From assembly GCA_020636915.1 (NCBI GenBank), contig JACJWV010000003.1:186001-250000 (forward strand): a DNA stretch of 64,000 nucleotides, in the 5' to 3' direction. Shown here piece by piece: positions 51,744-59,528 of the stretch. Each line of letters opens with the position of its first letter. Position 1 is the first letter of the stretch. The stretch comes from Nocardioides sp. GTDB lineage: Bacteria; Actinomycetota; Actinomycetes; Propionibacteriales; Nocardioidaceae. The notes beneath the pieces are model-generated. The model was not told the origin of the DNA. It was given only the letters and a program-made list of their open reading frames with translations, and did no database searches. Made by a program: the position numbers and the translations under genes.

Positions 51744-52924
51744 CGCGGGTCGACCACGTTCTCCAGCACCACCGCGAGCGCCTGCCCGACGCCGATGCAG
51801 ATCGCGGCGACGCCGTACCGGCCGCCGGACTCGCGCAACCGGGCGGCCAGGGTGCCGAGGATGCGACCGCCGGACGCGCCGAGCGGGTGGCCGATCGCGA
51901 TGGCGCCGCCCTTGGTGTTCACGATCTCGGGGTCCACGTCCCAGGAGTCGACGCAGGCGATCGACTGGACGGCGAACGCCTCGTTGAGCTCCACCGCGGA
52001 CACGTCGGCCCAGGTGATGCCCGCCCGGCCGAGCGCGCGCTCGGCGGCCTCGACGGGGGCGTAGCCGAACATCGGCGGCTCGACCGCCGACACGCCCCGG
52101 CCCGCGACCCGGGCGACCGGGTCGAGCCCGATGGTCGCGGCCGCGGCCTCCGACCCGAGGAGCAGGGCGGAGGCACCGTCGTTCAGCGGCGAGGCGTTGC
52201 CGGCGGTGATGGTGCCGTCGGGCCGGAACGACGGCTTCAGGCCGGCCAGCTTCTCCGCGGTCGAGCCCGGACGGATGCCCTCGTCGCGGGCCAGGTCGCC
52301 GACCGGCACGACGAGGTCGTCGTAGAAGCCGGCCTCCCACGCCTCGTGCGCGAGGACGTGGGAGCGCGCGGCGAACTCGTCCTGCCGCTCACGCGAGATC
52401 GAGAACTTCTCCCCCAGCATCTCGTTGGACTCGCCCAGCGACACCGTCCACTCGGCCGGCATCCGCTCGTTGACGAGCCGCCAGCCCAGGGTCGTCGAGA
52501 CCGCCGTGACGTTGCCGGCGGGGAACGCCCGCGACGGCTTCGGGAGCACCCACGGCGCCCGGGTCATCGACTCGACACCACCGGCGACGACGACGTGCGC
52601 GTCGCCGGTCTCGATGGTGCGCGAGGCCGTGATGACGGCGTCCAGCGACGAGCCGCACAGCCGGTTGACCGTCGTGGCCGGAACCGACACCGGCAGCCCG
52701 GCGAGCAGGACGGCCATCCGGCCGACGTTGCGGTTGTCCTCGCCCGCCTGGTTGGCGCAGCCCCAGGCGACGTCGCCGATGGCGGCGGGGTCGAGGGCCG
52801 GCGCCTTCGCGAGCACGCCCTCCAGCGCGATGGCGGCGAGGTCGTCGGGCCGCACCTCGGCGAGCGCACCGCCGAAGCGTCCGAACGGCGTGCGGGTGGC
52901 GGCGTACAGGAACGCAGAGGTCAT
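51740..52924 (-). CDS. pcaF: Beta-ketoadipyl-CoA thiolase
   Basis: Thiolase, 394 aa, splitting 3-oxoadipyl-CoA into succinyl-CoA and acetyl-CoA. The acyl-accepting Cys is in TTVNRLCGSSLDAVITA; the base His in NTKGGAIAIGHPLGASGGR; the second Cys in ICIGVGQALAVVLE. The CIGVGQ form is typical of PcaF rather than the CIGGGQ of general thiolases. Transcribed away from the LysR gene at 52996 and followed by pcaI and pcaJ with 4-base overlaps. Confidence 0.88.
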   Translation of the reverse strand: MTSAFLYAATRTPFGRFGGALAEVRPDDLAAIALEGVLAKAPALDPAAIGDVAWGCANQAGEDNRNVGRMAVLLAGLPVSVPATTVNRLCGSSLDAVITASRTIETGDAHVVVAGGVESMTRAPWVLPKPSRAFPAGNVTAVSTTLGWRLVNERMPAEWTVSLGESNEMLGEKFSISRERQDEFAARSHVLAHEAWEAGFYDDLVVPVGDLARDEGIRPGSTAEKLAGLKPSFRPDGTITAGNASPLNDGASALLLGSEAAAATIGLDPVARVAGRGVSAVEPPMFGYAPVEAAERALGRAGITWADVSAVELNEAFAVQSIACVDSWDVDPEIVNTKGGAIAIGHPLGASGGRILGTLAARLRESGGRYGVAAICIGVGQALAVVLENVVDPR

Positions 52925-52995
52925 GCCCTCGACCCTAGGCCGCGACCAGCCATCATCTCCAATACTGAATCAGTCACGATTGATAAGTTGAGTGC
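52925..52995. promoter_or_regulatory. Divergent pcaF / LysR control region
   Basis: A locally AT-rich 71-base gap. ACTGAATCAGT (52964-52974) is an 11-base palindrome. TAAGTT (52984-52989) fits a -10 and ends 6 bases before the LysR ATG, so that message is probably leaderless. The palindrome is a candidate operator for the LysR protein. Confidence 0.5.
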
Positions 52996-53874
52996 ATGGA
53001 ACTGCGCCATCTGCGGTCGTTCGTCGTGCTCGCCGAGGAGCGGCACTTCGGCCGCGCCGCCGCGCGGCTCCACCTCGCGCAGCCCGCGCTGTCCCAGCAG
53101 GTCAAGCAGCTCGAGCGCGAGCTCGGTGTCGCCCTCCTGACGCGGACCACCCGCCGGGTCGAGGTCACCGAGGCAGGCGCCCGGTTCGCCGACCACGCCC
53201 GCACCGTCCTCGCCGACGTCGAGCGGACCCGCGACGACATGGCCCTGGTCGCGTCCGGGCGAGCGGGTCGGGTCAGCGTGGGCTTCATCGGCACGGCGAC
53301 GTACGACGTCCTCCCCCGGGTCGCGCGGGAGGTCCGTCGCGAGCTGCCCGACGTCGAGCTGGACCTGCGCGGCGAGCTGCTCTCGCCGCCGCTGGTCGCC
53401 GGCCTGGCCGACCGCACCTTCGACCTCGCGCTGCTGCGGCCCGACCCGCTCGGGCACCCGGACCTCGACGTGCGGGTCCTGCGGTCCGAGCGGCTGGTCG
53501 CCGTGCTGCCCGAGCACCACCCGCTCGCCGGCCGGCGGCGCATCGGGCTGGGGCGCCTGCGCGACGAGCCCTTCGTCATGCACCCCTCGGGGCACCGGTC
53601 CTCGATCCACGAGCGGGTCCTGGAGGCGTGCGCCGCAGCCGGCTTCGAGCCCGCGTCGGTGCTGGAGGTGTCCGAGACCGCGACCCTGGTGGTCTTCGTG
53701 GCCGCCGGGCTCGGCGTCGCCGTGGTGCCCGAGCCCGTGCGCAGCCTGGGACTGGAGGGCGTCTCCTACGTGGCACTCACCCACGCGCCCACGGTCGACC
53801 TCGCGCTCGCCGCCCGCCCGGACGCCTCGCCCGCTGCCCGGCAGGTCGCGGCGATCGTGCGCGGCTGCTTCTAG
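52996..53874 (+). CDS. LysR-type transcriptional regulator
   Basis: A 292-aa regulator with a full N-terminal winged helix (MELRHLRSFVVLAEERHFGR, LHLAQPALSQQVKQLERELG) and a substrate-binding domain (VSVGFIGTATYDVLPRVARE, VAAGLGVAVVPEPVRSLG). It is divergent from pcaF-pcaI-pcaJ, the usual layout for an activator of that operon responding to a pathway intermediate such as 3-oxoadipate. Its stop overlaps the convergent small membrane gene by 4 bases. Confidence 0.9.
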   Translation: MELRHLRSFVVLAEERHFGRAAARLHLAQPALSQQVKQLERELGVALLTRTTRRVEVTEAGARFADHARTVLADVERTRDDMALVASGRAGRVSVGFIGTATYDVLPRVAREVRRELPDVELDLRGELLSPPLVAGLADRTFDLALLRPDPLGHPDLDVRVLRSERLVAVLPEHHPLAGRRRIGLGRLRDEPFVMHPSGHRSSIHERVLEACAAAGFEPASVLEVSETATLVVFVAAGLGVAVVPEPVRSLGLEGVSYVALTHAPTVDLALAARPDASPAARQVAAIVRGCF

Positions 53875-54065
53875 CCGACGCCGCCGCTGTTCCAGGGGCT
53901 GTTGTGGGTGGAGTCGTGCTGCCACTTCGCCTGCGCGTTCATCGGGTCGTCCATCGGCGCGTCCTGCCGGATGTGCCGGCCGGGCTTGTTCCAGGTGCGG
54001 ACCTGGTGCCAGACCGCCGCGCCGAGAAGGACGGCGCCCGCGCCGACCAGGAGGTAGGTGAACAT
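53871..54065 (-). CDS. Small membrane protein, 64 aa
   Basis: N-terminal helix MFTYLLVGAGAVLLGAAVW, then a hydrophilic tail rich in Asn, Trp and His (WQHDSTHNSPWNSGGVG). ATG 54063-54065 has a GGGGG site 7 bases upstream; the ATG at 54071 would be too close to it. Lies at the end of the pca operon, 35 bases after pcaL. Function unknown. Confidence 0.6.
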   Translation of the reverse strand: MFTYLLVGAGAVLLGAAVWHQVRTWNKPGRHIRQDAPMDDPMNAQAKWQHDSTHNSPWNSGGVG

Positions 54066-54100
54066 GGTCATCCCCCAGCTTCCGAGTTCCTCCAGCGTAC

Positions 54101-55343
54101 CTAGCCGACGCCCTCCTCCGACAGCACGCGCTGGGCGACCCGGAAGGCGGTGTTCGCGTCCGGGACGCCGCAGTAGATCGCGCTCTGGAGGAGCACCTCC
54201 TTGATCTCCTCGACCGTCAGGCCGTTGCGGAGGGCGGCGCGCACGTGCATGGCCAGCTCCTCGTGGTGGCCGCGGGCGACCAGCGCGGTGAGCGTGATCA
54301 TCGAGCGGCTGCGGCGGTCCAGGCCCGGCCGTGTCCAGATCTCTCCCCAGGCGTACGCCGTGATCAGCTCCTGGAAGTCACGCGTGAAGTCCGTCGTGCC
54401 GGCCACCGCCCGGTCGACGTGGTCGTCGCCGAGGACCTCCCGCCGCACCCGCATGCCGGGCGAGCCGGCCCCGGAGCCCCCTGGCTGCGTCGGCCGCGGC
54501 CTCGCCTGCGGAGCCGTCCGCCGCGCTGGGCTCGGCTGGCGCCTCACCGAGGAAGTGCCGGCGCAGCAGTCGCGCGACCGCCTCGGGCGCCTCGGCGGGC
54601 GCGAGGTGCGCGACGCCATCGAGCTCGACGAAACGGCCGTCCCGGACGCCGTCGGCGATCTCGCGCAGTCCCGCCGCAGGCGTGACCTCGTCCTCCGCGC
54701 CGGCGACCGCCAGCACGGGCGCGCCGATCCGACCGAGCTCGCCCCGCACGTCGAACTCCGCCAGCGTGGCACACACCTGCGCGTACCCCACGTCGGAGGC
54801 GTCCTGCAACGCGTGCAGCAACGCCGACCCGCGGGCCGGCTGCCGCTCCAGGAAGGACGACCCGAACCAGCGCTGCGCCGACGCCGTCACCAACGACGAC
54901 GTGCCGGCGGCACGAACCTGCTCGATCCTGGTCCCCCAGGACTCCGCGGTGCCGATCCGCGCCCCGGTGCACAGCAGCGCCGCGGCAGCCACCCGCCCCG
55001 GCGCGGCCAGCAGCAGCTCGAGCCCGACGGCGCCGCCGACCGAGTCGCCGGCGTACAGGAACGGCCCCCCGGGCTCGCCGCGCTGGGTGAGCAGGTCGTC
55101 GACGACGCGCAGCACGCCGGTGGCCAGCTCGGCCATCGTGAACGGCTCCTCGGGCACCGCCCGGTTGTGACCGTGCCCCGGCAGGTCCCAGCCGACGACG
55201 TCGAACGCGTCGCCGAGCTCAGCGGCGCACGCGCGCCACAGCGTGGTGGCGCTGGTCCCGAGCGAGGGCCCGAGCACCAGCAGCGGCAGGTCGTCTCGGT
55301 GCCGGACGCCCGTCAGCCGGGCGACGGTGATGCTGGGGATCAA
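54101..55343 (-). pseudogene. pcaL: PcaL: 3-oxoadipate enol-lactonase / 4-carboxymuconolactone decarboxylase fusion, frameshifted
   Basis: The first part is PcaD, an alpha/beta hydrolase with VVGWDLPGHGHNRAVPEEPF, nucleophile YAGDSVGGAVGLELL and ELDGVAHLAPAEAPEAV. The second is PcaC with MRVRREVLGDDHVDRA, TRDFQELITAYAWGEIW and VEEIKEVLLQSAIYCGVPD. In actinobacteria these are often one protein, PcaL. Here the frames change at a C5 run (plus 54477-54481): removing one base joins AADAARG to SGAGSPGMRVRRE and gives 413 aa. Without the change PcaC could be made from ATG 54454 and PcaD would carry a basic tail to 54378. Start is TTG 55343, overlapping the pcaB stop. Confidence 0.78.
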
Positions 55344-56469
55344 CGCTCCTCCTCGTGCTCGTGCCCGTGGTGGTGCTCGAACTCGGTGCGGCGGGCGCGG
55401 GCGACCACCGCGTCGACGTACGCTCCCGCGTCGCCCAGGTACGACGGCGCCGGCTCGTGACCGGCGGCCGCCGCCATGCTGCGCTGCTCGGCGAGCACCG
55501 CCTCGCCGGCGGCTGCGAGCGTCGCGGCCATCCGGCCGGTGTCGACGCGCAGGCCGGTCACCAGGTCCCGGGTCTGCGAGGCGGCGACGAGGGTGCGGCG
55601 CACCAGGTCGCGCAGCGTCGCCCACTCCGCGTGCCAGCCGCCGTCGGCGCGGTCGTCGACCTGCTGCGCAGCGGCGAGGTGCAGCGTCGCGGCGAGCTGC
55701 GGGGTGGTGAGCGCGGCCCGGCGCACCAGCACCGACAGCGTCGGGTTGGCCTTGCCGGGCATCGTCGACGAGCCGCCCCCGACGCCCTCGGCGAGCTCGG
55801 CGAGCTCGGGCCGCGACATCACGAGCACGTCGTTGGCGATCCGAGCGCACGCGTCGGTCACGCCGGCGAGGGCATCGCCGAGGCGGGTCACCGGCGCGCG
55901 GGTCGTGTGCCACCGGGGGAGGTCGTCAGGCACCCCGCGCCCCAGCTCGACGAACGCGGCCCGGGTGCCCGCCGCGCCGGCGAGCTGCTGGGGGAGAGCC
56001 TGGCCAGGTCCTCGTCCGCGTCGAGGACGGCGGTCAGCCAGGCCGCCACCCGGAAGCCGAACGTGGTCGGCACGGCGTGCTGGGTCAGGGTCCGCGCCAC
56101 CATCGGGGTGTCGCGGTGCACCTCGGCGAGGTCGGCCAGTCGCTGCCCGACGGTCGCGAGGTCGCGGCGCAGGTCGGCGACGGCGACGGCCGCCATCCGC
56201 ATCAGCGCGGAGTCGACGACGTCCTGGCTGGTGAGGCCGCGGTGTGCGTCGGGGTGGGCCTCGCGCAGCAGCCGGACCAGCGGGATGACCGGGTTGCCGC
56301 CGGCCTCCGCGGCCGCCGCGAGGTCGTCCACCAGGTCGTCCACCGCGACGGCGACGTCGAGGTCGTGGCCGAGCCAGTCCGCCTCGACCGCGAGCATCGT
56401 CGTGACGAGGGCCCGCTGGGAGAAGTGGTCACCGGCCCGCTCGTCCCCTGGCCAGTAGAGGTCCGCCAT
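55340..56469 (-). pseudogene. pcaB: 3-carboxy-cis,cis-muconate cycloisomerase, frameshifted
   Basis: Fumarase/aspartase-superfamily enzyme. The upstream frame (ATG 56469) has GLTSQDVVDSALMRMAAVAV and TPMVARTLTQHAVPTTFGFR. The downstream frame has the superfamily signature GGGSSTMPGKANPTLSVLVR. The switch is at a five-base run, plus 55990-55994; one added C on the minus strand joins ARLSP to QQLAGAAGTRAAFVELG and gives 376 aa. Starts 4 bases after the pcaG stop. Converts 3-carboxymuconate to the muconolactone. Confidence 0.8.
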
Positions 56470-56473
56470 GCGC

Positions 56474-57001
56474 TCAGTCTCGCGCGTGCGAGAAGAAGAC
56501 GGTCTCCCCCTCCCCCTGCAGCCGCACGTCGAAGACGAATCCGTGCTCGTCGGGCCGCGCCACGATGGTCTGCCGGCGCTCGGCGGGGACCGCCGGCAGC
56601 AGGTCGTCGGGCGTGCCCGGCAGGTAGGCGCGGGTGAAGAGCCGGTCGAGCAGGCCGCGGGCGAAGACCGTGATCGCGAAGTACGGCGCCGCGCCGCCGG
56701 GTCGCAGCGTCGAGAACGAGTAGCGACCGGTGGTGTCCGTCGACGCCCGGCCCCAGCCGGTGAACGTGAACCCGTCGCGCCGCAACGAGCCGGCCGCCTG
56801 CGGCACCGTGCCGTCCGGCGCCGCCTGCCAGACCTCGAGCAGGGCGTCCGGGACCGGCCGGCCGTGGCCGTCGAGGACCCGGCCGTGCAGCCGGACCGCG
56901 TCGGGGTGCGTCGGCGGCACGAGCTCGCGGTCGCCGTCGTACGGCAGGGCGAAGCCGAAGAAGGGGCCGACGGTCTGGCCGGGGGTGGGTGGGTGCGTCA
57001 C
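56474..57001 (-). CDS. pcaG: Protocatechuate 3,4-dioxygenase alpha subunit
   Basis: Structural subunit of the ring-cleaving dioxygenase, 175 aa. Typical start TPGQTVGPFFGFALPYDGD; then VRLHGRVLDGHGRPVPDALL, EVWQAAPDG and AAPYFAITVFARGLLDRLF. It lacks the iron ligands, as expected for alpha. GTG 56999-57001 overlaps the pcaH stop (GTGA). 4 bases separate it from pcaB. Confidence 0.93.
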   Translation of the reverse strand: MTHPPTPGQTVGPFFGFALPYDGDRELVPPTHPDAVRLHGRVLDGHGRPVPDALLEVWQAAPDGTVPQAAGSLRRDGFTFTGWGRASTDTTGRYSFSTLRPGGAAPYFAITVFARGLLDRLFTRAYLPGTPDDLLPAVPAERRQTIVARPDEHGFVFDVRLQGEGETVFFSHARD

Positions 57002-57792
57002 TCGACGTCTCCTTCGCGCGGGGTGCGGTGCGACCCGGTGAGCACGACGTCCCAGCGGTAGCCGGTCGCCCACTCGTGGGTGGTCACGTCGTGGTCGTAG
57101 GTCGCGACGAGCCGGTCGCGGGCGGCCTGGTCGGTGATCGCCTGGTAGATCGGGTCGAGCGCGAACAGCGGGTCGCCCGGGAAGTACATCTGGGTCACCA
57201 GGCGCTGGGTGAACTCCCGGCCGAACAGCGAGAAGTGGATGTGCGCCGGCCGCCAGGCGTTGCGGTGGTTCTTCCAGGGGTACGGCCCCGGCTTGATCGT
57301 GACGAAGCGGTACCAGCCGTCGTCGTCGGTGAGGCATCGGCCGACGCCGGTGAAGGCAGGGTCGACCGGAGCGGGGTGCTGGTCGCGCTGGTGGAGGTAG
57401 CGCCCGGCCGAGTTCGCCTGCCAGATCTCGACGAGCTGGTGGCGGACCGGCCGGCCCTCGCCGTCGAGGACCCGGCCGGTGAGCGTCATCCGCTCGCCGA
57501 TCGGGTCGCCCTCGCGCTGGATCGTCAGGTCCGCCTCGAGCGGGTCCACGTCCTGCTCGCCGAAGACCGGCGACCACAGCTCGACGCCCTCGGGGTCGAC
57601 GTGGTGCAGGTCCTTGGTGGGGTGGCGCAGGAGGCTGGAGCGGTACGGCGGGTAGTCGAGCCGTGTCGCGGTCTCGCCCGCCCCGGCCGCCTCCGCGGCG
57701 ATCGCCGCGATCTCGGCGCTGATCTCGTCCTGGGTGGCAGCCGCGGCGTCCGAGCCCGCCTCGGCGGTGGCGCTGGCACTGGTCTGGGTCAC
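56998..57792 (-). CDS. pcaH: Protocatechuate 3,4-dioxygenase beta subunit
   Basis: Non-heme Fe(III) intradiol dioxygenase subunit opening protocatechuate to 3-carboxy-cis,cis-muconate. The 264-aa protein has an acidic N-terminal extension of about 40 residues. Iron ligands are visible: Tyr in NSAGRYLHQRD, Tyr in DGWYRFVTIKPGPYPW and two His in RPAHIHFSLFG. Start GTG 57790-57792 is the likely one; the frame runs to 57909 but would cross the divergent promoter. First gene of pcaHGBL, divergent from the IclR gene. Confidence 0.93.
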   Translation of the reverse strand: MTQTSASATAEAGSDAAAATQDEISAEIAAIAAEAAGAGETATRLDYPPYRSSLLRHPTKDLHHVDPEGVELWSPVFGEQDVDPLEADLTIQREGDPIGERMTLTGRVLDGEGRPVRHQLVEIWQANSAGRYLHQRDQHPAPVDPAFTGVGRCLTDDDGWYRFVTIKPGPYPWKNHRNAWRPAHIHFSLFGREFTQRLVTQMYFPGDPLFALDPIYQAITDQAARDRLVATYDHDVTTHEWATGYRWDVVLTGSHRTPREGDVE

Positions 57793-57871
57793 CCGGCCGA
57801 GAGTAGGGACGCTGTCGTCGCCTGCCGACCGCCGACTTCCGGCCAGTGGAATCGGGTGCGACACTGCCGTC
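57793..57871. promoter_or_regulatory. Divergent pcaH / IclR control region
   Basis: A 79-base gap. CTTCC (57837-57841) and GGAAT form an inverted pair around GGCCAGT, a possible IclR-type half-site pair. GACACT (57860-57865) lies 6 bases before the IclR ATG, the same spacing as the other leaderless starts here. Confidence 0.35.
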
Positions 57872-58633
57872 ATGGCCGGCCACACCTCCGCCCCCGGCGC
57901 GACCGTCACCTCGCGGGCGCTCGCCCTCCTCGGGGCGTTCGACGCCGACCACCGCCGACTGACGCTCTCCGAGCTGGCCCGCCGGGCGGACCTGCCGCTG
58001 GCGACCGCCCACCGCCTGGTCGGCGAGCTGGTCGACTGGGGCGCGCTGGCGCGGACGCCCGCGGGCGACTACGTGGTCGGCCGCCGGATCTGGGACCTCG
58101 GCCTGCTCGCGCCCGTGCAGACGGGCTTGCGGCACCTCGCGTCGCCGTACCTCCACGACCTCTACGGCGCCACGCTCGCCACCGTCCACCTCGCGGTGCG
58201 CGACGGCACCGAGGTGCTCTACCTGGACCGGCTCTCCGGGACGGTGTCGGTGCCGATCGTGAGCACCATCGGGTCACGACTGCCGATGCACGCGACCGGG
58301 GTCGGCAAGGTCCTGCTGGCACACGCCCCGGCAGAGGTGCAGGAGGAGGTGCTGGCCCACCTGACCCGGGTGACGCCGTACACGATCACCCAGCCGGGGC
58401 TGCTGCGCCGCCAGCTCGCCCGGGTCCTGCGCGACGACTACGCGACCACGGTGGAGGAGATGAGCCTCGGCGGCTGCTCGGTCGCGGTGCCGGTCCGGGT
58501 CGGGCCCGAGGTCGTGGCCGCCCTGGGCATGGTGGTGCCCTCCCTGGGGCGCGACCGGACCCGGCGGGTCGGCGCCCTGCAGGTGGCGGCCCACGGCATC
58601 GGGCGGGCGCTGGCGGCCGGCCGGACCGGGTGA
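57872..58633 (+). CDS. IclR-family regulator, probably of the pca operon
   Basis: A 253-aa regulator: winged helix (about 12-75; LTLSELARRADLPLATAHRL) and IclR effector domain (HLAVRDGTEVLYLDRLSG, PMHATGVGKVLLAHAP, LGGCSVAVPVRVG). PcaR/PcaU-type IclR proteins control protocatechuate operons, and this gene is divergent from pcaH. Activator or repressor cannot be told. Four phased 11-bp repeats follow 21 bases after its stop. Confidence 0.9.
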   Translation: MAGHTSAPGATVTSRALALLGAFDADHRRLTLSELARRADLPLATAHRLVGELVDWGALARTPAGDYVVGRRIWDLGLLAPVQTGLRHLASPYLHDLYGATLATVHLAVRDGTEVLYLDRLSGTVSVPIVSTIGSRLPMHATGVGKVLLAHAPAEVQEEVLAHLTRVTPYTITQPGLLRRQLARVLRDDYATTVEEMSLGGCSVAVPVRVGPEVVAALGMVVPSLGRDRTRRVGALQVAAHGIGRALAAGRTG

Positions 58634-58654
58634 GCCCACCCGGCCGGGCCCTGG

Positions 58655-58698
58655 CCTGGTCCAGACCTGGTCCAGACCTGGTCCAGACCTGGTCCAGA
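58655..58698. repeat. Four perfect 11-bp tandem repeats
   Basis: The unit CCTGGTCCAGA occurs four times without change at 58655, 58666, 58677 and 58688. Each holds the palindrome CTGGTCCAG, so four identical sites sit on one face of the helix. They lie 62 bases before the secreted protein start and 21 after the IclR stop. Confidence 0.85.
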
Positions 58699-58759
58699 CC
58701 GCCGGTTGGCCGCCGGGCTGCGCGGGAAACCGTCCCTCACCGGATCCAGGGAGGGACAC

Positions 58760-59512
58760 ATGATCAGGAACGCCGCGAGGCTGGTCCTCGCCGGGTGTGT
58801 CGCAGCAGCGATCAGCCTCACCGGAGGCATCGCTTCGGCGTCGGCACCGACAGCATCGGCACCCACGAGCCAGGTCGGCTCCAGCAGCTGCGCCGCGGAG
58901 CAGTCGCGCGTCGCGCACGCCCGCAACCAGGTGCGCAAGGCCAACCACCAGGTCGCCAAGGCAAAGAAGGCCAAGAAGCACGCGCACGGCCACCGCCAGA
59001 AGCACGCAGCGGACAAGAAGCTCAAGAAGGCCAAGCGACACCAGGCGATCGCGAAGCGGCACCTCGCCCAGGCCAAGAAGGCCCTGAAGAAGTGCCAGTC
59101 CCAGCAGGGCGGCGGCGGCGGTGGCGGCGGCGGCGGCGGTGGCGGCGGTGGCGGTGGCGACAACCCGCTCCAGCCGGCGTGCGACGCCGGTCTGCCGCAG
59201 GCGATCTGCGACGCGTTCGCGACGCTGCCGATCCCGGCCCCCGGCGGCGACAACCCGATCCAGGCGCTCTGCGACGCGGGCCTGCCGCAGCCGATCTGCG
59301 ATGCCGCCGGCAACCCGCCGGGACCGGGCGGCGAGAGCCCGATCCAGCCGCTCTGCGACGCCGGGCTCCCGCAGGCCATCTGCGACGCGGCGAACGGCGG
59401 CACGGTGCCGCCCGACCCGGGGACGATCCTCGATCCGATCTGCGAGCTCGGCCTGCCGCTGCCGATCTGCGACCTCATCGGCGGCCTGCCGGTGCGACCG
59501 CAGGCGGCCTGA
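58760..59512 (+). CDS. Secreted Lys/Ala-rich, poly-Gly, CX8C-repeat protein
   Basis: A 250-aa exported protein with no recognised family. Order: signal peptide (cut near ASASA, about residue 28); a Lys/Ala/His-rich helix (about 45-112; VRKANHQVAKAKKAKKHA), strongly basic; a run of 17 glycines; then three close repeats and one looser copy of about 30 residues each with the core CDAGLPQxICDA, that is CX8C pairs joined by Pro/Gly linkers (ends CELGLPLPICDL). The basic coil could bind wall polymers or nucleic acid; the Cys pairs may be disulphide loops. A GGAGGG site precedes ATG 58760. Confidence 0.75.
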   Translation: MIRNAARLVLAGCVAAAISLTGGIASASAPTASAPTSQVGSSSCAAEQSRVAHARNQVRKANHQVAKAKKAKKHAHGHRQKHAADKKLKKAKRHQAIAKRHLAQAKKALKKCQSQQGGGGGGGGGGGGGGGGGDNPLQPACDAGLPQAICDAFATLPIPAPGGDNPIQALCDAGLPQPICDAAGNPPGPGGESPIQPLCDAGLPQAICDAANGGTVPPDPGTILDPICELGLPLPICDLIGGLPVRPQAA

Positions 59513-59528
59513 CGGGACGGGCCGGGTG

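Noticed and set aside
58655..58698. Tandem repeats considered as a CRISPR array
   Set aside because: Units are 11 bp with no spacers and no cas genes are present.
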